In this document: piece by piece, positions 1 through 6,600 of the stretch
Layout: each line of letters begins with the position of its first letter
Numbering within the stretch: position 1 is the stretch's first letter
Source: SFTJ01 sp051871515
GTDB taxonomy: Bacteria > Bacteroidota > Bacteroidia > Bacteroidales > Muribaculaceae
Assembly (NCBI GenBank): GCA_051871515.1
Contig: JBJECY010000106.1
Location: 1 to 6,602, forward strand
Length of the DNA stretch: 6,602 nt
Direction of reading: 5' to 3'
Position numbers and translations under genes: made by a program
The notes under the pieces: generated by a model
What the model was told of the DNA's origin: nothing
Seen by the model: the letters and a program-made list of their open reading frames with translations, nothing else
Databases searched by the model: none

Positions 1-22
1 GTGTGGCGTGGTTGGTGATTTC

Positions 23-41
23 GGGCGTATTCGATACGCCC
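23..41. repeat. Hairpin core 1 of the repeat array
   Basis: GGGCGTAT and ATACGCCC form a perfect 8-bp stem around a TCG loop. The loop is one base shorter than in the other two copies, and this core belongs to the shorter 51-bp unit. Confidence 0.9.
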
Positions 42-73
42 CTACGGTTGGTGTGTGGCTGGGTTGGTGATTT

Positions 74-93
74 GGGCGTATTGCGATACGCCC
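74..93. repeat. Hairpin core 2 of the repeat array
   Basis: This is an 8-bp perfect stem, GGGCGTAT with ATACGCCC, around a TGCG loop. It is identical to core 3, and the following 19 bases are identical too. Confidence 0.9.
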
Positions 94-136
94 CTACATG
101 GGAACGGACATTGCGTGTGGCGTGGATGGTGTTTTC

Positions 137-156
137 GGGCGTATTGCGATACGCCC
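137..156. repeat. Hairpin core 3 of the repeat array
   Basis: This is an 8-bp perfect stem, GGGCGTAT with ATACGCCC, around a TGCG loop. It is the last complete copy before the array breaks off at the terminator of the secreted-protein gene. Confidence 0.9.
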
Positions 157-207
157 CTACATGGGAACGGACATTGTGTGTGGCGTGGTTGGTGATTTGG
201 GTACAAT

Positions 208-245
208 AAAAAAAAGACAACGTCACCGGAAGGTGGCGTTGTCTT
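208..245 (-). terminator. Rho-independent terminator of the secreted-protein gene
   Basis: On the minus strand the arms AAGACAACGCCACC and GGTGACGTTGTCTT form a 14-bp stem with one G-U pair, closed by a TTCC tetraloop (214-245). An eight-base T run follows at once (complement of A208-215, the first two of which lie in the stem). It begins about 60 bases after the TAA stop at 306. On the plus strand the stem is followed only by GTGCTTTT, so activity from that side would be weaker. Confidence 0.93.
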
Positions 246-305
246 GTGCTTTTATGCTGCAACGCATCATGTGTGATGAGTGCGTTGAGCTGTTAAAGGG
301 TAAAA

Positions 306-1496
306 TTATTCAGCGATAATCTTGGTTGCCTTGGCGCCTTGCTTCTTGATGAAGATGCCGTTTTCAGGATTAGCAACCTTTACACCTTGCAGGTTGTAGT
401 ATTCAACTGGTGCGTTCACGTCAGCGTCAGCTTCAATGCTGTTGATGTCAGTGCTTCCAGGAGTGAAGGTGTATTTAGCCAAGCGAATGCCTGGGTTGAA
501 TTGGAAGATGTTTACAGTGCCATCTTCGTTAACCGATGAAGCAAAACCTACTTGATAGTTAACAGCTTCGCCTGCTGGCATTGTCCAACGTGCTTTAGTT
601 GTTGCGTCTTGAAAATCAATCACTTCCCAAGAGTGTGTGCGGGTGCCATCGTCATCTTGTGTGAGTACAACATAAATTCTTCCATTTACTTTAAAAGCAG
701 ACCAGTTGGTAGTGGTTGTCTTGCTGAAGTCAATCACGCCGTCGTTTTCGTAAACAGCCTTTTGCAGAGAAGTTTTGCCACCCTCATTCACACGCAAACC
801 GCCAATACTACGGTTACGAGCAATCATTTTAGGTGCTTCAGTGGCATCTGCATTCAATGGTTCAATAAAGATTACTGAAGATTCGGTGTTCCATGACTCG
901 GTGTTGTCTTCATCACCAATCTTTACGCCGTAAGAAAAATCTTTGTCTTGTTCGCCTTCGTAGATATTAAACACTGTTGCGTATGCGCATGCGTTAGGGC
1001 AAGTAACAATAAAACCATTCTCAAGCATGTTACCAGCCATCTTGTCGCCTAAGTAGTCGCAACGGCCTGCACCATCGGGGAATTCAACACCACTTGGTAC
1101 TGTACAAGGCACATAGGTCATTTTGCCTTCGGGGTCAATAATGATAAAATTGTTGAAAGAATTAAGAAGACCAAAATTCAAATTGACAATAATGTTGCCT
1201 GCCTCATCAACTGAATTACCCAAGCCAATGGTTAATCCGTCGGCATTCTCAGCTGCCCATGTATTAACGTCATAGTCTTTCTCATAACCGTTTTCACCCC
1301 AAATCTCAACCTTACCGGTGGTCTTGTTGTTGAGGATTGCTTTGGTGCCCAGAGCGCCGCAATCGCGGGTTTCACTTCCTGTATGGTCAGCCATATTATG
1401 CTCCCAGTCAAGTGTCAGGTTTCCTGTGATTGTGCCTTGAGCATTCATTGTGCATGCCATAATAATGGCTGCTCCACAGAGTAAAATTTTCTTCAT
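306..1496 (-). CDS. Secreted protein of unknown function with C-terminal sorting-like tail
   Basis: I do not recognise the main body of this 396-residue protein. It starts with a clear signal peptide (MKKILLCGAAIIMACTMNAQ). Cleavage by signal peptidase I is likely after A19, giving the Gln start typical of Bacteroidetes exported proteins. The IMAC at 12-15 is a weak lipobox, so a lipoprotein is possible but less likely. The mature part (about 21-345) alternates short hydrophobic strands with Gly/Asn/Asp turns, such as IIVNLNFG and RIYVVLTQ, suggesting a beta-rich extracellular or periplasmic fold, perhaps propeller-like. It has five cysteines (46, 131, 146, 166, 170), including CPNAC. Residues about 347-396 contain VEYYNLQGVKV and NGIFIKKQG, a short C-terminal module seen on many Prevotella/Muribaculaceae exported proteins. 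It resembles type IX secretion type A sorting domains, but its role is unproven. No catalytic motif is visible. The gene has its own candidate promoter and a strong terminator, so it is probably monocistronic. The leader before the ATG is A/T-rich without Shine-Dalgarno. Confidence 0.85.
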   Translation of the reverse strand: MKKILLCGAAIIMACTMNAQGTITGNLTLDWEHNMADHTGSETRDCGALGTKAILNNKTTGKVEIWGENGYEKDYDVNTWAAENADGLTIGLGNSVDEAGNIIVNLNFGLLNSFNNFIIIDPEGKMTYVPCTVPSGVEFPDGAGRCDYLGDKMAGNMLENGFIVTCPNACAYATVFNIYEGEQDKDFSYGVKIGDEDNTESWNTESSVIFIEPLNADATEAPKMIARNRSIGGLRVNEGGKTSLQKAVYENDGVIDFSKTTTTNWSAFKVNGRIYVVLTQDDDGTRTHSWEVIDFQDATTKARWTMPAGEAVNYQVGFASSVNEDGTVNIFQFNPGIRLAKYTFTPGSTDINSIEADADVNAPVEYYNLQGVKVANPENGIFIKKQGAKATKIIAE

Positions 1497-1541
1497 AATC
1501 TAAAAAAGGTTTAGTTTGTAAATATAATAATAAGTTCGCTG

Positions 1542-1581
1542 TTGTGTGATGGTTTGTGATAAATCACGCACCATTACACAA
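1542..1581. promoter_or_regulatory. 40-bp imperfect dyad with four phased half-sites (operator or leader hairpin)
   Basis: The left arm TTGTGTGATGGTTTGTGAT (1542-1560) and right arm ATCACGCACCATTACACAA (1563-1581) are inverted repeats matching at 16 of 19 positions around a central AA. Each arm contains two GTGAT-type half-sites ten bases apart: GTGAT at 1546-1550 and 1556-1560, ATCAC at 1563-1567 and ATTAC at 1573-1577. The element spans the predicted transcription start of the secreted-protein gene. It could be a repressor operator at the DNA level or a hairpin at the 5' end of the mRNA. No T run follows on either strand, so it is not a standard terminator. Confidence 0.5.
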
Positions 1582-1583
1582 GG

Positions 1584-1614
1584 CAAAATAACACAATAAG
1601 TTTGGCATAAGCAA
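1584..1614 (-). promoter_or_regulatory. Candidate Bacteroidetes-type promoter for the secreted-protein gene
   Basis: On the minus strand a TTG (1614-1612) is followed after 21 bases by TATTTTG (1590-1584). This approximates the Bacteroidetes -33 TTTG / -7 TAnnTTTG promoter, although the -7 box is one base short of consensus. Transcription would start near 1577, giving a leader of about 80 bases. It is the best match I found in the gap between the sbcDC terminator and the ATG at 1496. The region is A/T-rich, so a chance match is possible. Confidence 0.35.
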
Positions 1615-1632
1615 GTAAAGTTTTGATTATTT

Positions 1633-1652
1633 TTGTAAAATAGAGTTTACAA
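1633..1652. promoter_or_regulatory. 20-bp perfect dyad TTGTAAA-N6-TTTACAA upstream of the candidate promoter
   Basis: TTGTAAA (1633-1639) and TTTACAA (1646-1652) are perfect 7-bp inverted repeats separated by six bases. The size and spacing suit a dimeric helix-turn-helix regulator. Its centre is about 65 bases upstream of the predicted start site near 1577, a usual position for an activator. The arms are A/T-rich, so chance occurrence cannot be excluded, and no regulator is encoded nearby. Confidence 0.35.
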
Positions 1653-1773
1653 CAGTTAATATACATTAAATAGCGGGATTCTGCTTATAAATATGCGGTT
1701 TTTAGCCAAAATGTTAGGGTTTAGGTTAAAGTATGTAAGTTTGTGAAAGTGGTGTTAGTGGCACTCCCCCCCC

Positions 1774-1819
1774 AAAAAAACTCACTCTGCACGGTTGCAA
1801 TGTTGCATGGCAGAGTGAG
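1774..1819 (-). terminator. Rho-independent terminator of the sbcDC operon
   Basis: The minus strand reads CTCACTCTGC, a 19-base loop, then GCAGAGTGAG: a perfect 10-bp stem (1781-1790 with 1810-1819). A seven-T run follows directly (complement of A1774-1780). The loop itself can form an inner TGCAA/TTGCA stem. It begins 35 bases after the sbcC stop, which separates the repair operon from the secreted-protein gene. No T run follows on the plus strand, so it is one-directional. Confidence 0.92.
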
Positions 1820-1854
1820 CGTTGAGAGGGAGATGTATTTTTGCCCATAAGGTG

Positions 1855-4800
1855 TCAGCGTTGTATTGTCACTGAGCTGCGGCCTTCACCTTTTTTCAGC
1901 ACCTTTATTTGCACTGGGATGCGTTCGTTGAGTTCTTCGCGGTGTGAGATGATGCCCACTCGCCGATTGTTGTGCCCGGCAATTTCCCTGAGCCGTTCAA
2001 GTGTGCCCATCACCGAGTCGAGGCTTTTCTCGTCGAGTGTGCCAAAACCTTCGTCAATGAAGAGGATATCAATGTTGGTGTTGCGGCTGCTGAGCGATGA
2101 GAGTGCAAGCGAGAGAGCGAGCGAAATCATGAATCTCTCGCCGCCCGAGAGCACCGTGGCGCTGCGCACTTGGTCTTTGTTGTAGCGGTCGAGCACAAGT
2201 ATCGACAGTTGCTCGTTGCGGCTGCTGCAAGTGAGCTGATAGCGGTCGGTGATTCGCTTCAGATAGAGGTTGGCATTGTTGAGCAGAGGTTTGAGAATGT
2301 GAGTTTGCACCAGAGTGCGGAAGCGTGTTCCCCCAAATGTCTTGTTAAGCAAATCCCATTTTTGGAATGTTTGTGTGGCGGTGTTGAGCTCCTTCAGGCA
2401 TTGTTGCAGCCGCTGGTTGTTGGCTGTGTTTTGCTTTAGCAGGGTGTCGATGGTTGACAGTTGTGCCACCACTTGGGTTTGCTGTTCGTTGGCTTGGTTG
2501 CGTTGCTCTTGCACTTGAGCCTTGTCTTGGGGCAGTGTCACGTTCAGGTCATGCAGTGCGGCTTGCGCTGCCTCAACGGCACATTTGGCTTGTTCAATGG
2601 CTCCTTTCAGCAGTTGCATTTGGTTGTTGGCGTCGGTTATTTCTTGCCTATAACCTGCAATGAGGTGTGCGTTGGCGGCTATTTGCGCCAAAGTGTCTTC
2701 GCTGGTGCCTTGTTGGCGGTAGTAGTCGCTGAGCTGGGCTTGTTGGCGGTTGGCTTCCTGGGTGTTTTGCTCAATGGCGTTGTGGGCTTGTTGCACGTCG
2801 GCATAGAGCTTGGTCCACAGCCTTATCACATCGTTCTGCTTGGCTTGGCAGGGCGAAGGCGTGCATTGCCATTGGGGCTGCAATTGCAGTATGTTGCTGC
2901 GCTGTTGCTCAAGGGTTTGGCAGAGAGTGCCGCTTTCGTTGCACTGTTGCTGAACGGTTTTGGCGAGTTCCTCTTTACCGGTGTATTCCCGGGCATCCTG
3001 TTTGAGTTGTTGTGCGGTGAGCTGCAAATTGCTGTGCCACTCGGGGTTATATGCGTCGAGGCTTTGGCTGAGCTGATTGCGCAGGTTGTTGATGTCGTGG
3101 GTGCGTGTGGCAATCTCATTGTTGAGGCGTTTCAGCTCTTTGCTGTTGTGCTCAACATTATTCACGGCGTTTGCCAGTTGCTTTGATGCGGCGTTGAGCG
3201 CATTGTCAAGGCCTATTTTCTGTTTGTTGAGTTTATCGATGCGTTCTTGCAGATTCTGCACCTGTGTTTGCGCTTGGCGCAGTTTGGCAATCTCTTGGCG
3301 TGTGTTGGCAAGCACAGTGTCAATCTGCTGCTGCGTGGCAATGCCTTGCTTTTGCAGATTGGTGAGTGCCGTTTGCTGCATCAGCTGATTGCGTGCGTTC
3401 TCAATTTCGCTTTGCTGCTTTTTCAGTTGGGCTTTTTTCTCGTTTAGCTCGCCCTGCTTGGTGCTGTATTGAGAGGAGAGTTCGTTGAGGTGCTTCTGTG
3501 CGGCATCGCGGGCTGCCACTGCCTCGTCGCGGTGTTTGGTGAGAGGCGAGAGCACAGCCGTGAAATCGAATTGCAGATTGCTGATGGCAGCGCCGCACAG
3601 CGGGCAAGTGGTGGCATGCGTTTCGGCGAGCTGATTGCGCAGGTTAACCAGGGCATCGTTTACGCTCATGTTCATGGCGTTGAAGCTTTTGAGCGCAGCC
3701 TCGGCGGCGGCGTTGGCTTGGTTGTAGCTCAATTGCGCTTGGTTGACTTCGTTGGCAAGCCGGCTCAGTGAGTCGTTGGCGCTGTTGATGGCGTGGCTGA
3801 GGCTTGTTGCCTGCTCGGTGAGCCTGTTTAGCTCAAGGCACCCTTTACTCAATTGTTCAAGGCGGTTTTTTAGCTCGTTGGCGGCGTCGAGGTCGCTGTT
3901 TATCTGCTCGGGGTTGAGCTGATTGCGCTGACTGACGAGGCTGTTTATTTCGGCTTGTTTGGCTTCGACGTTTTGGCGAGCCTGAGCCTCGGCATCGCGC
4001 GCCTTTTGGCAATTCTGTTCAAGCGATGGGCGTAGCTCGGTTTCGGTTTTCAGCGCCACTTGTGTTGCCGTCATCTGGTCGAGGCTTTTGCCATAGTTAT
4101 TCAGCTCAACAATCACGGCATTGGCATTGGTGAAAAGTTGCCTTAGCGCGCTGCGCCCCGATAGCCAGCTGTTGGCGGCGTTGAGCGATGCCTTTTGCTG
4201 CCTGAGTTGCTCTTGGTTGAATAGCAAATCAGCGCAAAGGGCGATGAACTGCTCTTGCAGCTTGGGCATCAGCTGCTCGTTGGCCTTTACGGCCTGACGG
4301 GCATTGTTGAGGGTTGTGAGCCATTGCCGCTGGGTTGTGGTTGAGTCCCAATTGTTCACCGTCTGCACCTTGCCCATGTGGATGGGGCTTTGTAGCTGCT
4401 CGGTGAGCACCGCCAATTCGTCTTGGCGCAGTGTTTTCTGAGCGTTGTTGGTGTCGATGGCATCGAGCAGTTTGAGCACCTTGTCGAGGTGCGCTATTTG
4501 GTTCTCAATCTCCTGCTTTTGCTTTTCGCAGAGGGCTTTTTGGGCGTTATGCTGCTCAATCTCTTCGGGCGAGAGCTGGTGTTGCTTCTCGGTGTCGTAA
4601 GCCGCCTGTTTTTGCTCCATGACAGCTTTTGCGCGTTTCTCTATGTTGGCGATGGCAATGCCGTAGTTGGTAAACTGCCCGGTGTCGGTGAGCTGTTCAA
4701 GAATGGTCTCGCGCTCGGTTTTGTCGCCGGTGAGAAACTCGGCAAATTGCCCTTGGGCGAGCATAGCCATGCGGCTGAATTGCTCAAAGGTCAGCCCAAT

Positions 4801-5301
4801 GGCGCCCTTAATCAGCTCTTCGTTATCGGCATCTTTTGTAGAGGTTTTGCCATCGACGGTGACAGTCCATTTGGGAGAGCGGTATTTGAGCACCCTCTTG
4901 CCCTCGCTGTTGGTGTTGCTCAGCACCAATCCCAACTCCAGGCGTGCCAAATAGTCCTTGCCGTCGTTACCCTCAAACAGAAGTTCGCTGTAACACTGGT
5001 CTTTGTTTGAGATGCCCATACGGGTGTATTGGCTTATGCTGTTGATGCTCACATCTGAGCCGTAGGTGCTGTTAAACTTATTTTCTCTGGAGTTTTTCAC
5101 ACTTTTGATGCGCGGCGTGGTCTTGTAGAGCGCCATTGAGATGGCATCGAGAATCACCGACTTACCGGCACCGGTGTCGCCCGAGATGAGGAATATTGGT
5201 GCGGGGGTGTTGGTGTAGCTGTCGCTGAGGTCGCTGGTGAAGTCAATGTCGGCTTGCTCAATCGATGCTATGTTGCGCAAATGTAGTTGTTTGATTCTCA
5301 T
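1855..5301 (-). CDS. sbcC: ATPase SbcC (Rad50-like SMC-family subunit of SbcCD)
   Basis: This is the ABC-ATPase/coiled-coil subunit that clamps DNA and drives SbcD. The N-terminal lobe (about 1-190) carries Walker A GDTGAGKS (41-48, K47) and the Q-loop segment LAQGQFAEFL (181-190). Two long Gln/Asn/Ala-rich coiled-coil arms (about 195-560 and 585-975) flank a zinc hook CPLC (C566, C569) almost exactly mid-protein, where two SbcC heads would dimerise through Zn. The C-terminal lobe (about 980-1148) has signature LSGGE (1051-1055), Walker B ILFIDE (D1083, E1084), D-loop GTLD (1087-1090) and H-loop H1120. All ATPase motifs are intact, with no frameshift. At 1148 residues it is somewhat longer than E. 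coli SbcC (1048), the extra length being in the arms. The ATG is three bases after the sbcD stop, with no Shine-Dalgarno, so translation is probably coupled. A terminator follows about 35 bases after the TGA stop. Both arms contain a Trp/Pro-rich break at similar distance from the hook. Confidence 0.97.
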   Translation of the reverse strand: MRIKQLHLRNIASIEQADIDFTSDLSDSYTNTPAPIFLISGDTGAGKSVILDAISMALYKTTPRIKSVKNSRENKFNSTYGSDVSINSISQYTRMGISNKDQCYSELLFEGNDGKDYLARLELGLVLSNTNSEGKRVLKYRSPKWTVTVDGKTSTKDADNEELIKGAIGLTFEQFSRMAMLAQGQFAEFLTGDKTERETILEQLTDTGQFTNYGIAIANIEKRAKAVMEQKQAAYDTEKQHQLSPEEIEQHNAQKALCEKQKQEIENQIAHLDKVLKLLDAIDTNNAQKTLRQDELAVLTEQLQSPIHMGKVQTVNNWDSTTTQRQWLTTLNNARQAVKANEQLMPKLQEQFIALCADLLFNQEQLRQQKASLNAANSWLSGRSALRQLFTNANAVIVELNNYGKSLDQMTATQVALKTETELRPSLEQNCQKARDAEAQARQNVEAKQAEINSLVSQRNQLNPEQINSDLDAANELKNRLEQLSKGCLELNRLTEQATSLSHAINSANDSLSRLANEVNQAQLSYNQANAAAEAALKSFNAMNMSVNDALVNLRNQLAETHATTCPLCGAAISNLQFDFTAVLSPLTKHRDEAVAARDAAQKHLNELSSQYSTKQGELNEKKAQLKKQQSEIENARNQLMQQTALTNLQKQGIATQQQIDTVLANTRQEIAKLRQAQTQVQNLQERIDKLNKQKIGLDNALNAASKQLANAVNNVEHNSKELKRLNNEIATRTHDINNLRNQLSQSLDAYNPEWHSNLQLTAQQLKQDAREYTGKEELAKTVQQQCNESGTLCQTLEQQRSNILQLQPQWQCTPSPCQAKQNDVIRLWTKLYADVQQAHNAIEQNTQEANRQQAQLSDYYRQQGTSEDTLAQIAANAHLIAGYRQEITDANNQMQLLKGAIEQAKCAVEAAQAALHDLNVTLPQDKAQVQEQRNQANEQQTQVVAQLSTIDTLLKQNTANNQRLQQCLKELNTATQTFQKWDLLNKTFGGTRFRTLVQTHILKPLLNNANLYLKRITDRYQLTCSSRNEQLSILVLDRYNKDQVRSATVLSGGERFMISLALSLALSSLSSRNTNIDILFIDEGFGTLDEKSLDSVMGTLERLREIAGHNNRRVGIISHREELNERIPVQIKVLKKGEGRSSVTIQR

Positions 5302-5304
5302 AGA

Positions 5305-6600
5305 TTATGATTGCGTGTTGAGAGGGTTGGTGTTTTTGGTGTTTAGCTTTTTCTTTTTCTCGTCGTCGTTAATGTGGCGCACTTCTTCCTCGATTTCCTT
5401 AAAAGCCGAGGTAATCATGTCGAGGTCTATGCCGGGATATTGGTCGATGGTGGTTGTGATGAACTCCAGAGGGTTGGTCATCTGCTGCAAGTCGGCAATC
5501 TCAAAGATGGTGTTATCGTCATTAGCCACGTTGATGGCTGGCGCACCATGCCACAGATGCTTGGGGTTGTAACGCAGATTTCGGTTGTAGCTTTCAAGCA
5601 GGTCGTAAACGCGCGTATTGAAGTCGGTGGGCACGTTGGTGTTGTAGTGGAAGTGTAGGCGCAAATAGGCGTCGCTGTTGTTCTCGGCAAACTGCTTGAT
5701 GGCTTCAATAGCCTCGTTGGCATCGGTGAAGTAGCCTTGCTGCGGCAACAGGTGGAAGTGGCGCAGCTCGTTGATGCGTAGCTGCCTGATGTTCACGTCG
5801 CCGCCATGATGGTCAATCTCAACCACCGTGACGGTGTGGGGATAAGCCTCGTCGCAGCTCACATGCAGCGCGCTGCCGCTGTAACGCGCCACTCCGGCGG
5901 GATAGGTGACGGTGTCGTTGAGCACCATGCTGTCTTGTGGGTGATTGATGGTCTGCGGCTTGTGAATGTGCCCTAAAGCCAGATAGTCGTAGCCTTGAGG
6001 CAGGCTGTCGAGGGCTTGAGTGACCAAGGTTCCTAACTCAATATTGTGCCCTTGCATGTCGCAGCCCGTCACAGCCATGTGTGCCATCACCACCACGGGC
6101 TTGTTTGACAGGTTGTTTTGCTGCACCGTTTGCAACAGGCATTGCAACGCCTCGCCGCAGTTGGCAGCCATATAGGGCAGGGCAATCACATAGGCTGTGC
6201 CAATGTCGATGATGTATTGCTGTTGCCAAGTGTTGTCTTGGCTGCCGGTTATCATGCTCCGGGCCGGCGCCGTGCCCACCAGATGGGTGTTGGCATAGGT
6301 CCAGATGGCGCTGTCGGCTTGCAGACGCATTGCCGAGTCGTGGTTGCCGGCGGTGACGATGATGTGCATATCGGGGCATGCCTGATGCAGCTGCACAAAA
6401 TATTGCACAAACTCCTGCTTCACCGAGGCACCCGGTTGCTGAATGTCGAATATGTCGCCGCTCACAACCAGAGCATCGGGGCGTTCCTGCCGGCACCATT
6501 GTTCAAGCTGGTTGAAGAAATGCCTGTGCTCGTCGCTGCGGTCATAGTGTTGATAAATAGTTTGACCTATATGAAGGTCGGCTGTGTGTATTATTTTCAT
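5305..6600 (-). CDS. sbcD: Exonuclease SbcD (Mre11-family nuclease subunit of SbcCD)
   Basis: This is the nuclease subunit of the SbcCD complex, a cytoplasmic Mn-dependent exo/endonuclease. With SbcC it cleaves DNA hairpins and trims protein-blocked or processed double-strand ends. The 431 residues begin MKIIHTADLHIG, the standard family start, so the ATG two bases from the window edge is taken as the true start. Calcineurin-like phosphoesterase motifs appear in order and intact: D8-x-H10, GDIFD (D49, D52), GNHD (N86, H87, D88), MAH (H174) and GHIH (H211, H213). Residues 1 to about 250 are therefore the metallophosphoesterase domain. Residues from about 255 to 400 match the position of the SbcD capping domain and SbcC-docking helices. 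The last 30 residues are a charged, Lys/Asn-rich tail (EKKKK around 414-418) that looks disordered. Length is close to E. coli SbcD (about 400). The stop codon lies three bases before the sbcC ATG. The promoter must lie outside the window. Identification is firm from the motifs and partner gene. Confidence 0.97.
   Translation of the reverse strand: MKIIHTADLHIGQTIYQHYDRSDEHRHFFNQLEQWCRQERPDALVVSGDIFDIQQPGASVKQEFVQYFVQLHQACPDMHIIVTAGNHDSAMRLQADSAIWTYANTHLVGTAPARSMITGSQDNTWQQQYIIDIGTAYVIALPYMAANCGEALQCLLQTVQQNNLSNKPVVVMAHMAVTGCDMQGHNIELGTLVTQALDSLPQGYDYLALGHIHKPQTINHPQDSMVLNDTVTYPAGVARYSGSALHVSCDEAYPHTVTVVEIDHHGGDVNIRQLRINELRHFHLLPQQGYFTDANEAIEAIKQFAENNSDAYLRLHFHYNTNVPTDFNTRVYDLLESYNRNLRYNPKHLWHGAPAINVANDDNTIFEIADLQQMTNPLEFITTTIDQYPGIDLDMITSAFKEIEEEVRHINDDEKKKKLNTKNTNPLNTQS

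Larger units (their letters stand above)
1..201. repeat. Tandem array of ~63-bp intergenic repeats with hairpin cores
   Basis: Three hairpin cores start at 23, 74 and 137. Each is GGGCGTAT, a 3-4 base loop, then ATACGCCC, followed by CCTAC. Units at 74-136 (63 bp) and 137-198 (62 bp) are nearly identical and share ATGGGAACGGACATT plus a GTGTGGCGTGG(A/T)TGGTG segment. The unit at 23-73 is 51 bp because it lacks most of the ATGGGAACGGACATT stretch. A partial unit precedes it at 1-22, and a last one stops after GGG at 199-201, next to the terminator. The array runs off the left edge. An open reading frame runs through it only because the unit length is near a multiple of three, and I do not regard it as a gene. 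The structure resembles REP-like palindromic repeats. Confidence 0.9.
1497..1854. other. Intergenic region between sbcC and the secreted-protein gene
   Basis: This 358-base stretch is clearly more A/T-rich than the flanking sbcC. Read on the minus strand it holds the sbcDC terminator, an unusual T7G8 tract, the 20-bp dyad, the candidate promoter and the 40-bp dyad, then an A/T-rich leader to the ATG. I see no convincing gene or structured RNA of a known class in it. Confidence 0.8.

Noticed and set aside
1..201. The possibility that the repeat array is a CRISPR array.
   Set aside because: The whole 63-bp unit is conserved, including the part that would be spacer, so there are no unique spacers and no cas genes in view.
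3..319. Plus-strand reading frames across the repeat array that encode a repeated Trp/Arg-rich peptide.
   Set aside because: The periodic peptide follows from the 62-63 bp DNA repeat. There is no plausible promoter or family, and one frame runs through the terminator hairpin.
1564..1608. A 14-codon minus-strand frame (MPNLLCYFALCNGA) upstream of the secreted-protein gene, considered as a leader peptide.
   Set aside because: It overlaps the candidate -7 box and begins upstream of the predicted start site, has no ribosome-binding signal, and lacks a run of regulatory codons.
1656..1669. A small dyad TTAAT-ATAC-ATTAA.
   Set aside because: Five-base, purely A/T arms are expected by chance in this composition, and there is no clear positional relation to the candidate promoter.
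1713..1730. A telomere-like TTAGGGTTTAGG stretch.
   Set aside because: Only about two imperfect units occur, in A/T-rich bacterial intergenic DNA, so chance is the simplest explanation.
2461..3186. A 241-codon plus-strand open frame inside sbcC that encodes a Leu/Val-rich protein.
   Set aside because: It lies antisense to the coiled-coil arm. Gln/Asn/Ala/Leu codons read backwards give Leu/Val-rich frames, and sbcC itself is intact with all motifs.
4423..5010. A 195-codon plus-strand open frame antisense to the N-terminal part of sbcC.
   Set aside because: It is a shadow of the same composition bias. The true gene on the opposite strand accounts fully for the region.
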